From contig JAJYIT010000027.1 in NCBI GenBank assembly GCA_021789975.1, positions 1 to 58,859 on the forward strand: a DNA stretch of 58,859 bases, in the 5' to 3' direction. Source of the DNA: Bacteroidota bacterium (GTDB taxonomy: Bacteria; Bacteroidota; Ignavibacteria; Kryptoniales; JAKASW01). Position numbers and translations under genes: made by a program. Below are positions 42,793 through 51,700 of this stretch, piece after piece (within the stretch, counting starts at the first letter, position 1; each line of letters starts with the position of its first letter). Below the pieces are notes generated by a model that was given only the letters and a program-made list of their open reading frames with translations, was not told where the DNA came from and ran no database searches.

Positions 42793-43423
42793 TTTTAATC
42801 TTTCCGAGCTATTCCTTATTATATCAAGCATGCCAGAGCAAAGCGAAACAAGCTTTGCCACATCCGCACACCAAGTAACTTAAGTAAAGACATTATGCCT
42901 ATTATGTCAAGTAATTAAGGACCTAAATCCAAGCGCCTCAACTTTCTTTACTCATTACGATTTATTTGCGATTTTGGAGGAGTGATTATCATGGATGCCA
43001 ATAGCGCCGCTTAGTCGGACCGACCTCCCGGATGGAGAGGTAAGCAATTTTCCCAATTATCCGTTTTTATTCACTTTGCAGAACTCTTGACAGCGGTTCC
43101 GCGTTTGTTCATTGAGGTTGAGTCCTTATTTCTAATTATCAACTATCGTATAATATCAGTACTATTAGTTGGTGACGTCGTCATAAGGATTTATGATTAC
43201 CCAAAATTACACACTGAAGCGAATTGATAATTCTTCTGAGCGATGGTAAAATTTATAGTGATTTCCAAACCAGCGATTTGGAACGCCGGTCTCGAATCCT
43301 TAGTCGGCAGACAATCTATAGAAGGCGAATCTCTCCAAGTTATTCGGTAGTACGTAGCTTGTTTAAGTTGATCCTGGCTTGAGGGAGAAGATCATTTCGT
43401 TTGAAACATGTCGGAGCAGAAAG
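42793..43423. other. Intergenic region upstream of the stressosome genes
   Basis: About 630 bp between two divergent transcription units. It is AT-rich in the middle; a TATAAT hexamer lies at 43149-43154 but no good -35 is at the right distance. A seven-codon open frame (ATG 42991, TAG ending 43014) has a perfect GGAGGAG site eight bases upstream, and CCTCC at 43024-43028 could pair with that site. ACCTC (43023-43027) and GAGGT (43037-43041) could form a short stem. No longer gene is supported. Confidence 0.4.
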
Positions 43424-44317
43424 ATGTCAAAGAAAGACGAAAAGCGATCTTACGGGGAGGTAGCAACTGTTGCTACCGAGGAGCCGCGGAGTGAGCTCCT
43501 TAGACAACTCGTTGCGCACCTTCGCCAGAACCGGACCCAACTAAGACAGGAATGGGCACACCGAATTACCGAGGCAATGCTTCTCACTTCAATGACGCAA
43601 GATGAGATTTTTGCTGAGGCCACCAGCATTTACGACAATCACGTTGACGCTTTGGAATCGGGGACATTTGAAACGCTTCAGGCATACGCGAGGAACCTCT
43701 CCGAAAGAATAATCCCAAGGGGTGTAGAAACCGATGAGGTTGTCGGTATTGTACTCCTTCTCCGCGACGTTCTTGCGCGCTCTCTTTTCGCAAAATATCA
43801 GCAGGACTTTGCTCTTCTAAACAGGATTCTCGACACTTACGAACCCGCTGCAAACCGGGTCGCGAACTCGGTTGCAGTAAGCTTTGTCCAGGAGAGAGAG
43901 AGAACGATCATGCAGCAACAGGAGGCGATGCGCGAACTTTCTATTCCGGTACCGCAGGTTCGCGAGCGACTTCTTATCCTTCCCATAATTGGCGTGATTG
44001 ATCCCCAGAGAGCAAGACAGTTAACCGAACAGCTCCTCCGGGGAATCAGAACAAATCGTGCGAAGGTGGTGGTAATCGACATTACTGGAGTCGCCGCTAT
44101 GGACTCAAATGTCGCCAACCATCTTGTCCAAACTGTAGGGGCATGTCGTCTCCTAGGTGCGAAGGTTATCGTTACGGGGCTTTCGCCCGTCATAGCACAG
44201 ACGCTCGTCACAATACGTGTGGATCTGACAAAAATGAACACAGCCGGCGACCTTCAGGGAAGAATCGAGGAGGCTGAAAAATCCCTTGGGTACAAAGTTA
44301 TGCCGGCAGAGCAGTAA
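43424..44317 (+). CDS. rsbR: Stressosome co-antagonist RsbR-type protein (STAS domain)
   Basis: A 297-aa protein. ATG 43424 has GGAG seven bases upstream; the longer TTG start is rejected. The N-terminal half (about 20-160) is a helical RsbR/RsbRD-type sensor part (HLRQNRTQLRQEWAHRITEAM ... SERIIPRGVETDEVVGIVLLLRDVL). A STAS domain follows: IPVPQVRERLLILPIIGVIDPQRARQLTEQLL, then VVVIDITGVAAMDSNVANHLVQTVGACRLLGAKVIVTGL. In B. subtilis RsbR the first phosphorylated residue of this motif is Thr; here it is Ser228. It would form the stressosome scaffold with RsbS and bind RsbT. Its signal is unknown. Confidence 0.88.
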   Translation: MSKKDEKRSYGEVATVATEEPRSELLRQLVAHLRQNRTQLRQEWAHRITEAMLLTSMTQDEIFAEATSIYDNHVDALESGTFETLQAYARNLSERIIPRGVETDEVVGIVLLLRDVLARSLFAKYQQDFALLNRILDTYEPAANRVANSVAVSFVQERERTIMQQQEAMRELSIPVPQVRERLLILPIIGVIDPQRARQLTEQLLRGIRTNRAKVVVIDITGVAAMDSNVANHLVQTVGACRLLGAKVIVTGLSPVIAQTLVTIRVDLTKMNTAGDLQGRIEEAEKSLGYKVMPAEQ

Positions 44318-44329
44318 AGGAGACAAGAG

Positions 44330-44674
44330 ATGGAAGTACCCATCCTAAAACAAAGTCCCCACCTTATTACAACCATACAGGCAGCACTAACGGATGCGGA
44401 CCTGATCAGGCTCCAGGATGCGCTCGTCGAACAGGTTGGGCGATACAGGTCGAAAGGTGTCATCATAGATGTAACCGCGCTTGATGTCATGGACTCCTTC
44501 GCAACCAGGACTCTCCGATCAATTGCTCACATGATAAAGTTGAGAGGCGCGGAAACCGTGATTTGTGGTATACAGCCTGAGGTTGCTTTCGCCATGGTGC
44601 AGCTTGGACTAACGCTCGAAGGTATATCGACAGCCCTCGATCTGGAAGAAGGATTGGCACTACTTAACCAATGA
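44330..44674 (+). CDS. rsbS: Stressosome antagonist RsbS-type STAS protein
   Basis: A 114-aa single STAS domain. It starts MEVPILKQSPHLITTIQAAL, has GVIIDVTALDVMDSFATRTLRSIA with the phosphorylatable Ser56 in the family DSF context, and ends in the usual helix LDLEEGLALL. It is 12 bp after rsbR, with AGGAGACAAGAG upstream. RsbS holds the kinase RsbT in the stressosome until phosphorylated. The assignment is from sequence and from the R-S-T gene order. Confidence 0.92.
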   Translation: MEVPILKQSPHLITTIQAALTDADLIRLQDALVEQVGRYRSKGVIIDVTALDVMDSFATRTLRSIAHMIKLRGAETVICGIQPEVAFAMVQLGLTLEGISTALDLEEGLALLNQ

Positions 44675-44862
44675 TAAGCAAGCCCATTAACACAACGACG
44701 ATTCCGGAGCGGCAAACGGATCGCAGGAAGGTTACCCTTTGATTCCAAAGCAGGACATATTATCGGATTCCAATATAGGTATGAAAATATCTCCCCAAAG
44801 TGTTCTCGCTATCTATCGGTTCCACGTCATCTCTACTCACTGTTTTCAAAGAGAGGGTCTGC

Positions 44863-45273
44863 TTGGAAATTGAAACAAAGGTCCATATCGGATCCGAGAA
44901 CGACATAATTGAAGCCAGAGAGAGAGGGCGGACGATTGGCAAGATAGTCGGATTCCATCCTGTAGACCAGACAATTATAGCTACTGCCATTTCCGAAATT
45001 GCGAGGAACATACTTTTCTTCGCGAATCAGGGCATGATGTCGTTTGAGGTAATTAACGAAGGAAACAGACGGGGCATCCTCATTGTCGCCCAAGACGCCG
45101 GACCGGGGATCCCAGACATCTCAATGGCTATGCAGGACGGCTATTCAACCTCTAGAGGCCTTGGACTAGGGCTCCCAGGCGTGCGCCGATTGATGGACGA
45201 GTTCCAGGTGATTTCCATATCGGGGAAAGGTACAACTGTAACAATGAAGAAATGGGTGGCTGAATATGATTAG
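44863..45273 (+). CDS. rsbT: Stressosome serine kinase RsbT-type protein
   Basis: A 136-aa GHKL-type kinase. The start is placed at TTG 44863 with AGAGGG upstream because this gives the usual RsbT length and N terminus (IETKVHIGSENDIIEARERGR); a GTG at 44800 would add 21 residues of unusual sequence. Motifs: AISEIARNILFFA (N-box), DAGPGIPD (G1 box), GLGLGLPGVRRLMDEF (G2 box) and GKGTTVTMKKW. It phosphorylates RsbR and RsbS under stress and then leaves to activate an output protein. Its end overlaps the next gene, a histidine kinase with an RsbU-like N terminus. Confidence 0.9.
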   Translation: MEIETKVHIGSENDIIEARERGRTIGKIVGFHPVDQTIIATAISEIARNILFFANQGMMSFEVINEGNRRGILIVAQDAGPGIPDISMAMQDGYSTSRGLGLGLPGVRRLMDEFQVISISGKGTTVTMKKWVAEYD

Positions 45274-47827
45274 TACCGTCATGTCCAATGACAGTTTCAG
45301 AAAAGAGTACAGCACGGCGATCGAGGAATATTTGGTAACCGGCAGTGAATCCGCACTGGTAAAAGCCTATGAACTCGGACGCAAGGCACTTGATACCGGT
45401 CAGCTAATACTCGGTGTCGCGCGATTGCATTACGACGTGCTCCTTAGCCAGTTAGGCACGGCTAAGCCTGAAGAGCAGACAAAGATCATTGCGGATGCGG
45501 CGACATTCCTAATCGAGTTTCTCTCACCCTTCGAAATGACCTTCAGGGGATTCCTCGAAGCAGTCTCGAATCTAAGGATAGAGATATCCGAGAGACAGCG
45601 CGCTGAAGAAGCGCTGAAACAAAGCGAGAGTTATTTCAAGTCACTAATTGAAAACACGCTCGATGTCGTTACGATCATAGATATGAATGGGAATTTCAAG
45701 TATTCAAGTCCATCGAGTGAACGCGTATTCGGTTATTCCCCCAATAAACTTGCAGGAAGAAATTTCTTCGAATTCGTTCACCCGGACGACATTGATCCCC
45801 TTCTTGATGTATTCCGGAAAGGAACGAACGCGGGAGAGCTTTCCTCAACACTTGAATTCAGGTTCAAGCATAGCGGAGGTTTTTGGATAGCACTGGAGTC
45901 ACTCGCAAAGAATCTCTTAGGCAACCCGCTCGTCGAGGGTGTTATTTTGAACTCTCGGGATATAACAGACAGGAGGAACCTTGAAGAGATTCGCCGCAAG
46001 TACGAATTCATAGCCAACGCTTCCAGAGAACTCATGGCATTGGTCAACTCTGATTATCAGTTCGAGGGAGTAAACGAGGCATATTGCGTCGCCTTTGCTA
46101 AAAACCGGGAAGAGATTGTCGGGAAAAGGCTGCCTGAGACATTGGGAGACGAGGCGCTGTACAAAATATTGAAGGTGCAAATAGACAAGTGCTTCGAAGG
46201 GACTGAAGTTCGGTACGAGGGCTGGCTGCGAATGCCCGGCACTGGAAGACGGTTCATGGAAATAGACTGCTATCCATATAAGAACCTGCACCTTGCCGTA
46301 ACACACGTGGTGGTCAGTCTGCGCGACGCCACAAAGCGGAAGAGAAACGAAGATGACATCAGAAGAAGCCAGCGCCAGTTGGCAGAGGCACAACGAATCG
46401 CGCACATCGGAAGCTGGCAGTGGACTCCCTCTACGGGGATGGTGATGTGCTCCGAGGAGCTATGCAACATGCTTGGTCTGCCGGCAAGTTTCTCGGAAAT
46501 CTCCTTCCGCGATTTTCTCACGTATACAGTTCCCGAAGAAAGGTCCAAATTTGAGGAAACCATTTCCGGCTCTCTTAATCCTGAGAACCCATTTATCATT
46601 GAGCACCGCATAATACGCCCCGATGGGTCAGGTAGAATTTTCCAAACGAGAGGCGAAGCCATAGTTGACGAGGGTGTTTCAGTCGGACTCATCGGAACGA
46701 GTCAGGATGTTACGGAGCGCGAGCTGGCCCAGCAGGCGATCAGAGCTTCAGAAGCGAAGTACCGTCGGCTTTTCGAAGCCTCAAAAGAAGGAATTCTCCT
46801 CCTCAACGCCGAGACAGGGAGGATTATTGACATAAACACTTTCGTGATCGGATTTCTCGGTTACCAGAAGGACGATTTCCTCGGCAGGAGGCTTTGGGAA
46901 ATAAAGGCAATTAATGGAATACCGGTAACGCAGGATGCCTTTAGAGAGGTGGTAAAGAAAGAGTCGGTGCGTTTCGATGAGCTCGAACTTGAGACGAGCA
47001 GTCGCAAGCGAGTGAAGGTAGATTTTGTAAGCATTACCTACTGTGTAGAGAAGGATAAAGTAATTCAGTGTCACCTTTGGGATATTACCGAAAGGAAGCT
47101 CCTCCAGGAAGAACTCAACGATGCGGCGAGGCAACGCGCAGAAGACTTGAGAAGATTCGCCAGATCCACTCAGGATGCCCAAGAAGAAGAACGAAGAAGA
47201 ATATCGCGGGAGCTGCATGATGATATTTGCCAGCGACTAACTGCACTCGGTCTTCACATGAATGTTTTCGAGGACTCGGTGGAGACACAAAAGAAGATCA
47301 GTCTAAAACAGCTACGCTCCGTAAAGAAGGAAATCAACAACCTGATCTCTGAAGTAAGGGCGATTTCTTACAACCTGCGGCCTTCCGCTCTTGACCACTT
47401 TGGCCTTGTAACTTCTCTGCACCTCCTCGCTTCCGAGTTCGAGAAATCGACTGCGATGCAGATCCAGTTCGCAACCGATGTACAACCTCATCAACGTTAC
47501 GACCCTGAGATCGAAATAGCTTTTTACCGTATCGCTCAGGAAGCGTTAACCAACAGTTCGAAGCACTCGAAGGCAAGTACCGCCGACTTGAATTTGACAG
47601 AGAAAGGGAACGCGTTATTTCTTACCATCTCTGACGATGGGGCGGGTTTCGATCTCGATACATATCCGAAAATGATGGCAGTTGAAAAGCATTTCGGCCT
47701 GATGAACATGCGCGAAAGGACTGAGATGCTCGGAGGTACTTTCCAAATAGATTCTTCGCGTGGTAATGGCACTACAGTAAACGTTTCAGTTCCGTTGAGG
47801 GCGAAAGATGAAGACAGAAAAAATTAA
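45266..47827 (+). CDS. PAS-rich histidine kinase with RsbU-like N-terminal domain
   Basis: An 853-aa soluble kinase. Residues 1-110 (FRKEYSTAIEEYLVTGSESALVKAYELGRKAL ... FLSPFEMTFRGFLEAVSNLR) resemble the RsbT-binding N-terminal domain of the phosphatase RsbU. Four PAS/PAC units follow (about 119-235, 240-355, 370-490 and 495-615; ERAQ-, ITDRR, TERE and TERK ends). The kinase core is HisKA_3 with ERRRISRELHDDICQRL (His651), NLRPSALDHFGL, and a HATPase domain with IAQEALTNSSKHSKAS, DDGAGFD and GLMNMRERTEMLGG. It overlaps rsbT by 8 bp and its response regulator by 20 bp. RsbT probably switches this kinase on, so the stressosome output is a phosphorelay here. Confidence 0.9.
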   Translation: MISTVMSNDSFRKEYSTAIEEYLVTGSESALVKAYELGRKALDTGQLILGVARLHYDVLLSQLGTAKPEEQTKIIADAATFLIEFLSPFEMTFRGFLEAVSNLRIEISERQRAEEALKQSESYFKSLIENTLDVVTIIDMNGNFKYSSPSSERVFGYSPNKLAGRNFFEFVHPDDIDPLLDVFRKGTNAGELSSTLEFRFKHSGGFWIALESLAKNLLGNPLVEGVILNSRDITDRRNLEEIRRKYEFIANASRELMALVNSDYQFEGVNEAYCVAFAKNREEIVGKRLPETLGDEALYKILKVQIDKCFEGTEVRYEGWLRMPGTGRRFMEIDCYPYKNLHLAVTHVVVSLRDATKRKRNEDDIRRSQRQLAEAQRIAHIGSWQWTPSTGMVMCSEELCNMLGLPASFSEISFRDFLTYTVPEERSKFEETISGSLNPENPFIIEHRIIRPDGSGRIFQTRGEAIVDEGVSVGLIGTSQDVTERELAQQAIRASEAKYRRLFEASKEGILLLNAETGRIIDINTFVIGFLGYQKDDFLGRRLWEIKAINGIPVTQDAFREVVKKESVRFDELELETSSRKRVKVDFVSITYCVEKDKVIQCHLWDITERKLLQEELNDAARQRAEDLRRFARSTQDAQEEERRRISRELHDDICQRLTALGLHMNVFEDSVETQKKISLKQLRSVKKEINNLISEVRAISYNLRPSALDHFGLVTSLHLLASEFEKSTAMQIQFATDVQPHQRYDPEIEIAFYRIAQEALTNSSKHSKASTADLNLTEKGNALFLTISDDGAGFDLDTYPKMMAVEKHFGLMNMRERTEMLGGTFQIDSSRGNGTTVNVSVPLRAKDEDRKN

Positions 47828-48485
47828 GATTTTGTTTGCGGACGATCACGCTATTGTCAGGGACGGGTTAAGATCCTTGTTCAAGAGCGATCCTCAATTC
47901 ATAATAGTTGGAGAGGCATCAGACGGTGCGGAAGCAGTAAAACTAGTCTCAAAACACAAGCCTAATGTTGCGGTTCTCGACATATCGATGCCGAACGTTA
48001 ATGGAATCGAGGCCACAACCATCATTAAACAGAATAACCCCGAAACCAAAGTGCTTATCCTGACCATTCACGACAACGAGGAATACATCCAGGAGTTGAT
48101 ACTTGCCGGGGCAGACGGGTACGTACTCAAAAATGCCGAGAAGAAGGAGATTTTTGACGGAGTCAGAGCAGTTGCAAATGGTTCGACCTTCTTCAGCGAA
48201 GGTGTCTCAAAGGTACTGATCGAGGGCCTCGTAAGGAGAACCAGGAACAAAGTACCGTTCCAGATTCCAAATGAGAACAAGTTGACCAAGCGCGAAACGG
48301 AGGTCCTGAGATTAATCGCCGAAGGCCTCACGAGTAAGGAAATAGCCGACAGACTTTCTCTTAGCGTCACGACTGTAAATAGTCACAGAACAAATATTAT
48401 GAAGAAGCTGAACATCCACGAAATTGTCGGCCTGGTGAAGTATGCCATTCAAAAGAGTTTGATCGAACTCGATGCCAAGAATTAA
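47808..48485 (+). CDS. NarL/FixJ-family response regulator
   Basis: A 225-aa two-domain regulator. The receiver is intact: acidic pair in FADDHAIVRDG, phospho-acceptor Asp58 in VLDISMPNVNG, Thr in ILTIHD and Lys in GYVLKNAEKKE. The C-terminal LuxR-type helix-turn-helix is LTKRETEVLRLIAEGLTSKEIADRLSLSVTTVNSHRTNIMKKL. It overlaps the kinase gene by 20 bp and is certainly its partner. Targets are unknown; the next gene, a sigma-54 activator, could be one by position. Confidence 0.95.
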   Translation: MKTEKIKILFADDHAIVRDGLRSLFKSDPQFIIVGEASDGAEAVKLVSKHKPNVAVLDISMPNVNGIEATTIIKQNNPETKVLILTIHDNEEYIQELILAGADGYVLKNAEKKEIFDGVRAVANGSTFFSEGVSKVLIEGLVRRTRNKVPFQIPNENKLTKRETEVLRLIAEGLTSKEIADRLSLSVTTVNSHRTNIMKKLNIHEIVGLVKYAIQKSLIELDAKN

Positions 48486-48812
48486 TTGTCTGCTTTTCGG
48501 GGCAAATCTCTCCGCATCAGCCCGATTTTACCCATCCGGTTCACAATCGAGATCGGTCGGTTTTCCCAACGCCGCTCGTCGGACCTGGGTAAGAGCCCCT
48601 TCCGCTCGGACTCATGCGCCGACGGCAAATACGCGGCGGGATTCTCGGACAACACAAGTGCCGGGTATCCTAAAAATTGATTAACTCAGAATCCTCTTCA
48701 TTTCGGTTCGTGATGTTGAGCCATACTAAAGACCAATGATAAGAGAACATGAAGCACAAATTCATCATTCCATATGATTGTCGATACTTCGAAGGCATAT
48801 TAATATTACGCA
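48486..48812. other. Intergenic region between response regulator and sigma-54 activator
   Basis: About 330 bp with no supported gene. A GC-rich part includes CGTCGG and CCGACG separated by about 35 bp, which could fold weakly. The last 100 bp are AT-rich. No -24/-12 element was found. Confidence 0.4.
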
Positions 48813-49856
48813 GTGAAAAACATGTCTTATAAAGAATTAGCGGGCGAGGCGGGAACCGTGGAAGACCAGCCGGTCGTCGTGCAAAAATCAGGCGGCGATG
48901 AGAAAGTGTCGAAGAAACTCCAGGTTGATTTCATCGGCAATAGTACCGCTATGCGTGAGATCTACTCAATGATACACCTCGTCGCGGATTCCTCCACTCC
49001 CGTTCTGATCACCGGGGAGAGTGGAACCGGCAAAGATGTCGTGGCACGGCTGATTCACATGAAGAGCCCAAGGGTGGATCTGCCTTTCATAGCCATTAAC
49101 TGCGCTGCAGTACCAAAAGAGGTTTTCGAAAATGAGCTCTTCGGTCATGAGCATGGAGCTTTCACAGGCGCCACATCGAAAAAATCCGGTTATCTTGAAA
49201 TGGCAGACAAAGGGACACTGTTCCTAGACGAGTTGGCCGAGATGGATACTGAGACGCAGGCAAAACTGTTGAGAGTTATCGAGACGAAGACATTCAGGCG
49301 GCTTGGCGGGAAAACCGAGATGAGTGCAGACGTCAGGATGCTCGCCGCGACAAACAAAGAAGTCGCGCGGGCACTTGAAGCGGGCGAACTGAGGCGTGAC
49401 CTCTATTACAGGTTCAGTGTCATCGAGATATATCTTCCACCGTTGAGAGAACGCAAAGAAGACATTCCCCTCCTTGTCGATCACTTTTTGAAACACTTCT
49501 GCCATAAGCACAAGAAGACGCTCAAAAGGCTGTCGAGTGAAGCATTGAAATGGTTCATGCAATACGACTGGCCTGGTAACGTAAGAGAATTGAGAAACCT
49601 GATCGAACGTGCCGTGATCCTTTCTTCCTCCGAATTGATTTCGTCCGATGTTCTGCCGGGCGGAGGTGGTCAGGCACGAAAAGGGAGTAATATGATATCA
49701 ATTCCGATCGGAACTTCACTTGAAATTGCCGAAAAGAATATTATCCTTCAGACGTTGTCTGCGACTGCCAACAACAAGTCTAAAGCTGCGAACATGCTCG
49801 GCCTCAGCAGAAAGGCTCTGTACAACAAGCTCAAGAGATACGGCATTAAGGAGTAA
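48813..49856 (+). CDS. Sigma-54-dependent activator without receiver domain
   Basis: A 347-aa enhancer-binding protein. The first ~35 residues are a short disordered leader instead of a sensor domain. AAA+ domain: Walker A GESGTGKD (68-75), GAFTGA (115-120), Walker B GTLFLDEL and LRRDLYYRFSVIEIYLPPLRERKEDIPLL. The C-terminal Fis-type helix-turn-helix is NKSKAANMLGLSRKALYNKLKRYG. Without an N-terminal control domain it may be constitutively active, or controlled by its own level through the response regulator just upstream. GTG at 48813 is used; ATG at 48822 is an alternative. Confidence 0.92.
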   Translation: MKNMSYKELAGEAGTVEDQPVVVQKSGGDEKVSKKLQVDFIGNSTAMREIYSMIHLVADSSTPVLITGESGTGKDVVARLIHMKSPRVDLPFIAINCAAVPKEVFENELFGHEHGAFTGATSKKSGYLEMADKGTLFLDELAEMDTETQAKLLRVIETKTFRRLGGKTEMSADVRMLAATNKEVARALEAGELRRDLYYRFSVIEIYLPPLRERKEDIPLLVDHFLKHFCHKHKKTLKRLSSEALKWFMQYDWPGNVRELRNLIERAVILSSSELISSDVLPGGGGQARKGSNMISIPIGTSLEIAEKNIILQTLSATANNKSKAANMLGLSRKALYNKLKRYGIKE

Positions 49857-49984
49857 TTCCTCTTTTTCCGTGGGGTGGCATCTTACAAATGTCCGATTGT
49901 GTCTGCAGGGTCGCCCACCGCTTATCACCCCCGACCGTCCATCAGTGATGCACGATATTCACGGGAACAGGATTCCGCTTCCAT

Positions 49985-51493
49985 TCATTTGAGAAGGAGC
50001 ATCTTCTGGTAGAGAACCTCGCCGGTCGTTCTCAGTACTGCAAGGTAGACGCCGCTGGCATATCTAGAGCCGTTCCACTTGTAAGTATGTGGTCCCGCCG
50101 CAAGAAAACCGTGAACAAGAGTCGCTACAGATTGCCCAAGAATATCATAGATTCGAAGCGAGGCATTACTCTGAGTGGGCAGTTCGAAGGTGATCGTAGT
50201 CGAAGGATTGAACGGATTAGGATAATTCGGTTGGAGAACAGGATAAGCAAGAGGGATTGAGATCGGGCCGGATCTTCCTTGCATCGCTGCCTTTATTACG
50301 GACAACATCGGGAAAGTATTGTTACCGGGATATCCCATGCCGAGCTCGTAAATGATTATTCCACCCAAGCCACGCTTCCGTATGAAATTGAACTTGGCTT
50401 TGATGTCGTTTGAGTCATCATAACTGATGAAATAGTCTTCGAGTGGATTGAGTCCACTATAACTGAGATAAGATGCCTCGGCAGTTGTATCCCAGCGGTA
50501 AGTTTGCGGAGAATACCACTTCTGCATGATCCCCGTTCCCTGCCGATCGTAGAGCGGGATGTCCTGGGTGAACTTAGGGGCGGCGGTGATACTGCTCTGA
50601 AAGTTTTCCCACTCCTGTCCGGGTCCGGTGGCCCCGTGCCCCGTTAGCTTGCCGAGTCCGTCAATAATCAGACCGCCCTGCCACATACAGCCTCCAAGCT
50701 CTGACCCAATTCCAAGTTTCGAAGGCTCGACACCAGCGTCGATGAAATCTTGTGAAATATTGTCGCATGCCGGGAACTGTATTCCTTCACCCGGAACAGT
50801 TGCACCTCCGTTGTACGTGGCACCTGCAAACCAGACACCCCATCCTATCGATGGTATGGCTAGGTCATAGGTCATAATATTTATTTGATCGAGATACTGC
50901 TGCACGGCGGCGTAGGCATTATATGGATAACCCCAACCGGTAGTAGTTGTAAGAAGGTACGGTCGGGGCAATGCCTTCCTCAGGGCTATTATAAGATTTT
51001 CCCACTGCGTCGTATCAGATCTCGTAAACGGTTCCCAATCCACATCAAGCCCGTCGTATCCTCTCGATTTCACATAATTGGCAAGGTTAGCCACGAAAGT
51101 CTCGAGATTCGCAGGGTCAGTGGCAACCCTGAATGCGGGTTCAGTTGCCCACGATCCCATGCTGACAGTCACCTTTGTTCCCGCCGCGTGTGCCGCGGCT
51201 ATGAGTTTGCGGGCATTAGCTGCCGTCATATATCCGCTTACCGGGTTTATGAAGTTACCACTTGATGAAGGGAGTATTGCAAAGTGGTCCACCACTGTCA
51301 TTGCAGTAAAATCAATTGCGGAGATTGGCAGATAGCCGTTGTCATCAGTATTAAGCTCCCACCCTCCCAGGTAAGCCGTCACCCAAGGTTTGCTTTGCCC
51401 GAAAGCAGCAACCGTCAGGCCCAATATCAACACAAGACACACTAAGCCTCCCTGCGGCATTAAGCTATCTTTGTCCACTCTATCGCTTTCCAA
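49985..51493 (-). CDS. Secreted GH18 chitinase-like enzyme with T9SS sorting domain
   Basis: A 502-aa protein. A signal peptide (LVCLVLILGLTVAAFG-Q) precedes a GH18 barrel. The catalytic motif DGLDVDWE lies at 147-154, with Glu154 as the acid, and YLDQINIMTYDL and GLGGIIIYELGMGYPG follow. The C-terminal ~85 residues form a type IX secretion sorting domain (NYPNPFNPSTTITFELP, LRIYDILGQSVATLVHG, GVYLAVLRTTGEVLYQKMLLL). TTG at 51493 has AAGGA upstream; ATG 11 codons later is an alternative. It would hydrolyse beta-1,4-GlcNAc polymers outside the cell. It is one of three paralogues here. Confidence 0.92.
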   Translation of the reverse strand: MESDRVDKDSLMPQGGLVCLVLILGLTVAAFGQSKPWVTAYLGGWELNTDDNGYLPISAIDFTAMTVVDHFAILPSSSGNFINPVSGYMTAANARKLIAAAHAAGTKVTVSMGSWATEPAFRVATDPANLETFVANLANYVKSRGYDGLDVDWEPFTRSDTTQWENLIIALRKALPRPYLLTTTTGWGYPYNAYAAVQQYLDQINIMTYDLAIPSIGWGVWFAGATYNGGATVPGEGIQFPACDNISQDFIDAGVEPSKLGIGSELGGCMWQGGLIIDGLGKLTGHGATGPGQEWENFQSSITAAPKFTQDIPLYDRQGTGIMQKWYSPQTYRWDTTAEASYLSYSGLNPLEDYFISYDDSNDIKAKFNFIRKRGLGGIIIYELGMGYPGNNTFPMLSVIKAAMQGRSGPISIPLAYPVLQPNYPNPFNPSTTITFELPTQSNASLRIYDILGQSVATLVHGFLAAGPHTYKWNGSRYASGVYLAVLRTTGEVLYQKMLLLK

Positions 51494-51700
51494 ATTTTCC
51501 TTACTTAGAAAAGTTCAACTTCAAGTCAACTGAAACGCTTACACCATTGCGGATTCTGAAATGGCTAATGCGGTGAGCGAGTTTAAAGGCACAGTAATCT
51601 TACTCCCGACTGACATGAGGCAAATTGGCTTCCTCGCAAATGAGACCGCAAGGGCCTAACGCAACAGCCGCGCACGGGAAAAAAGCCTGAGCTTGCTCAA

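Noticed and set aside
42999-48592. Similar GCCGCT-GTCGGACC segments on both sides of the stressosome genes
   Set aside because: The match needs a gap and is short; it is within chance expectation for this length.
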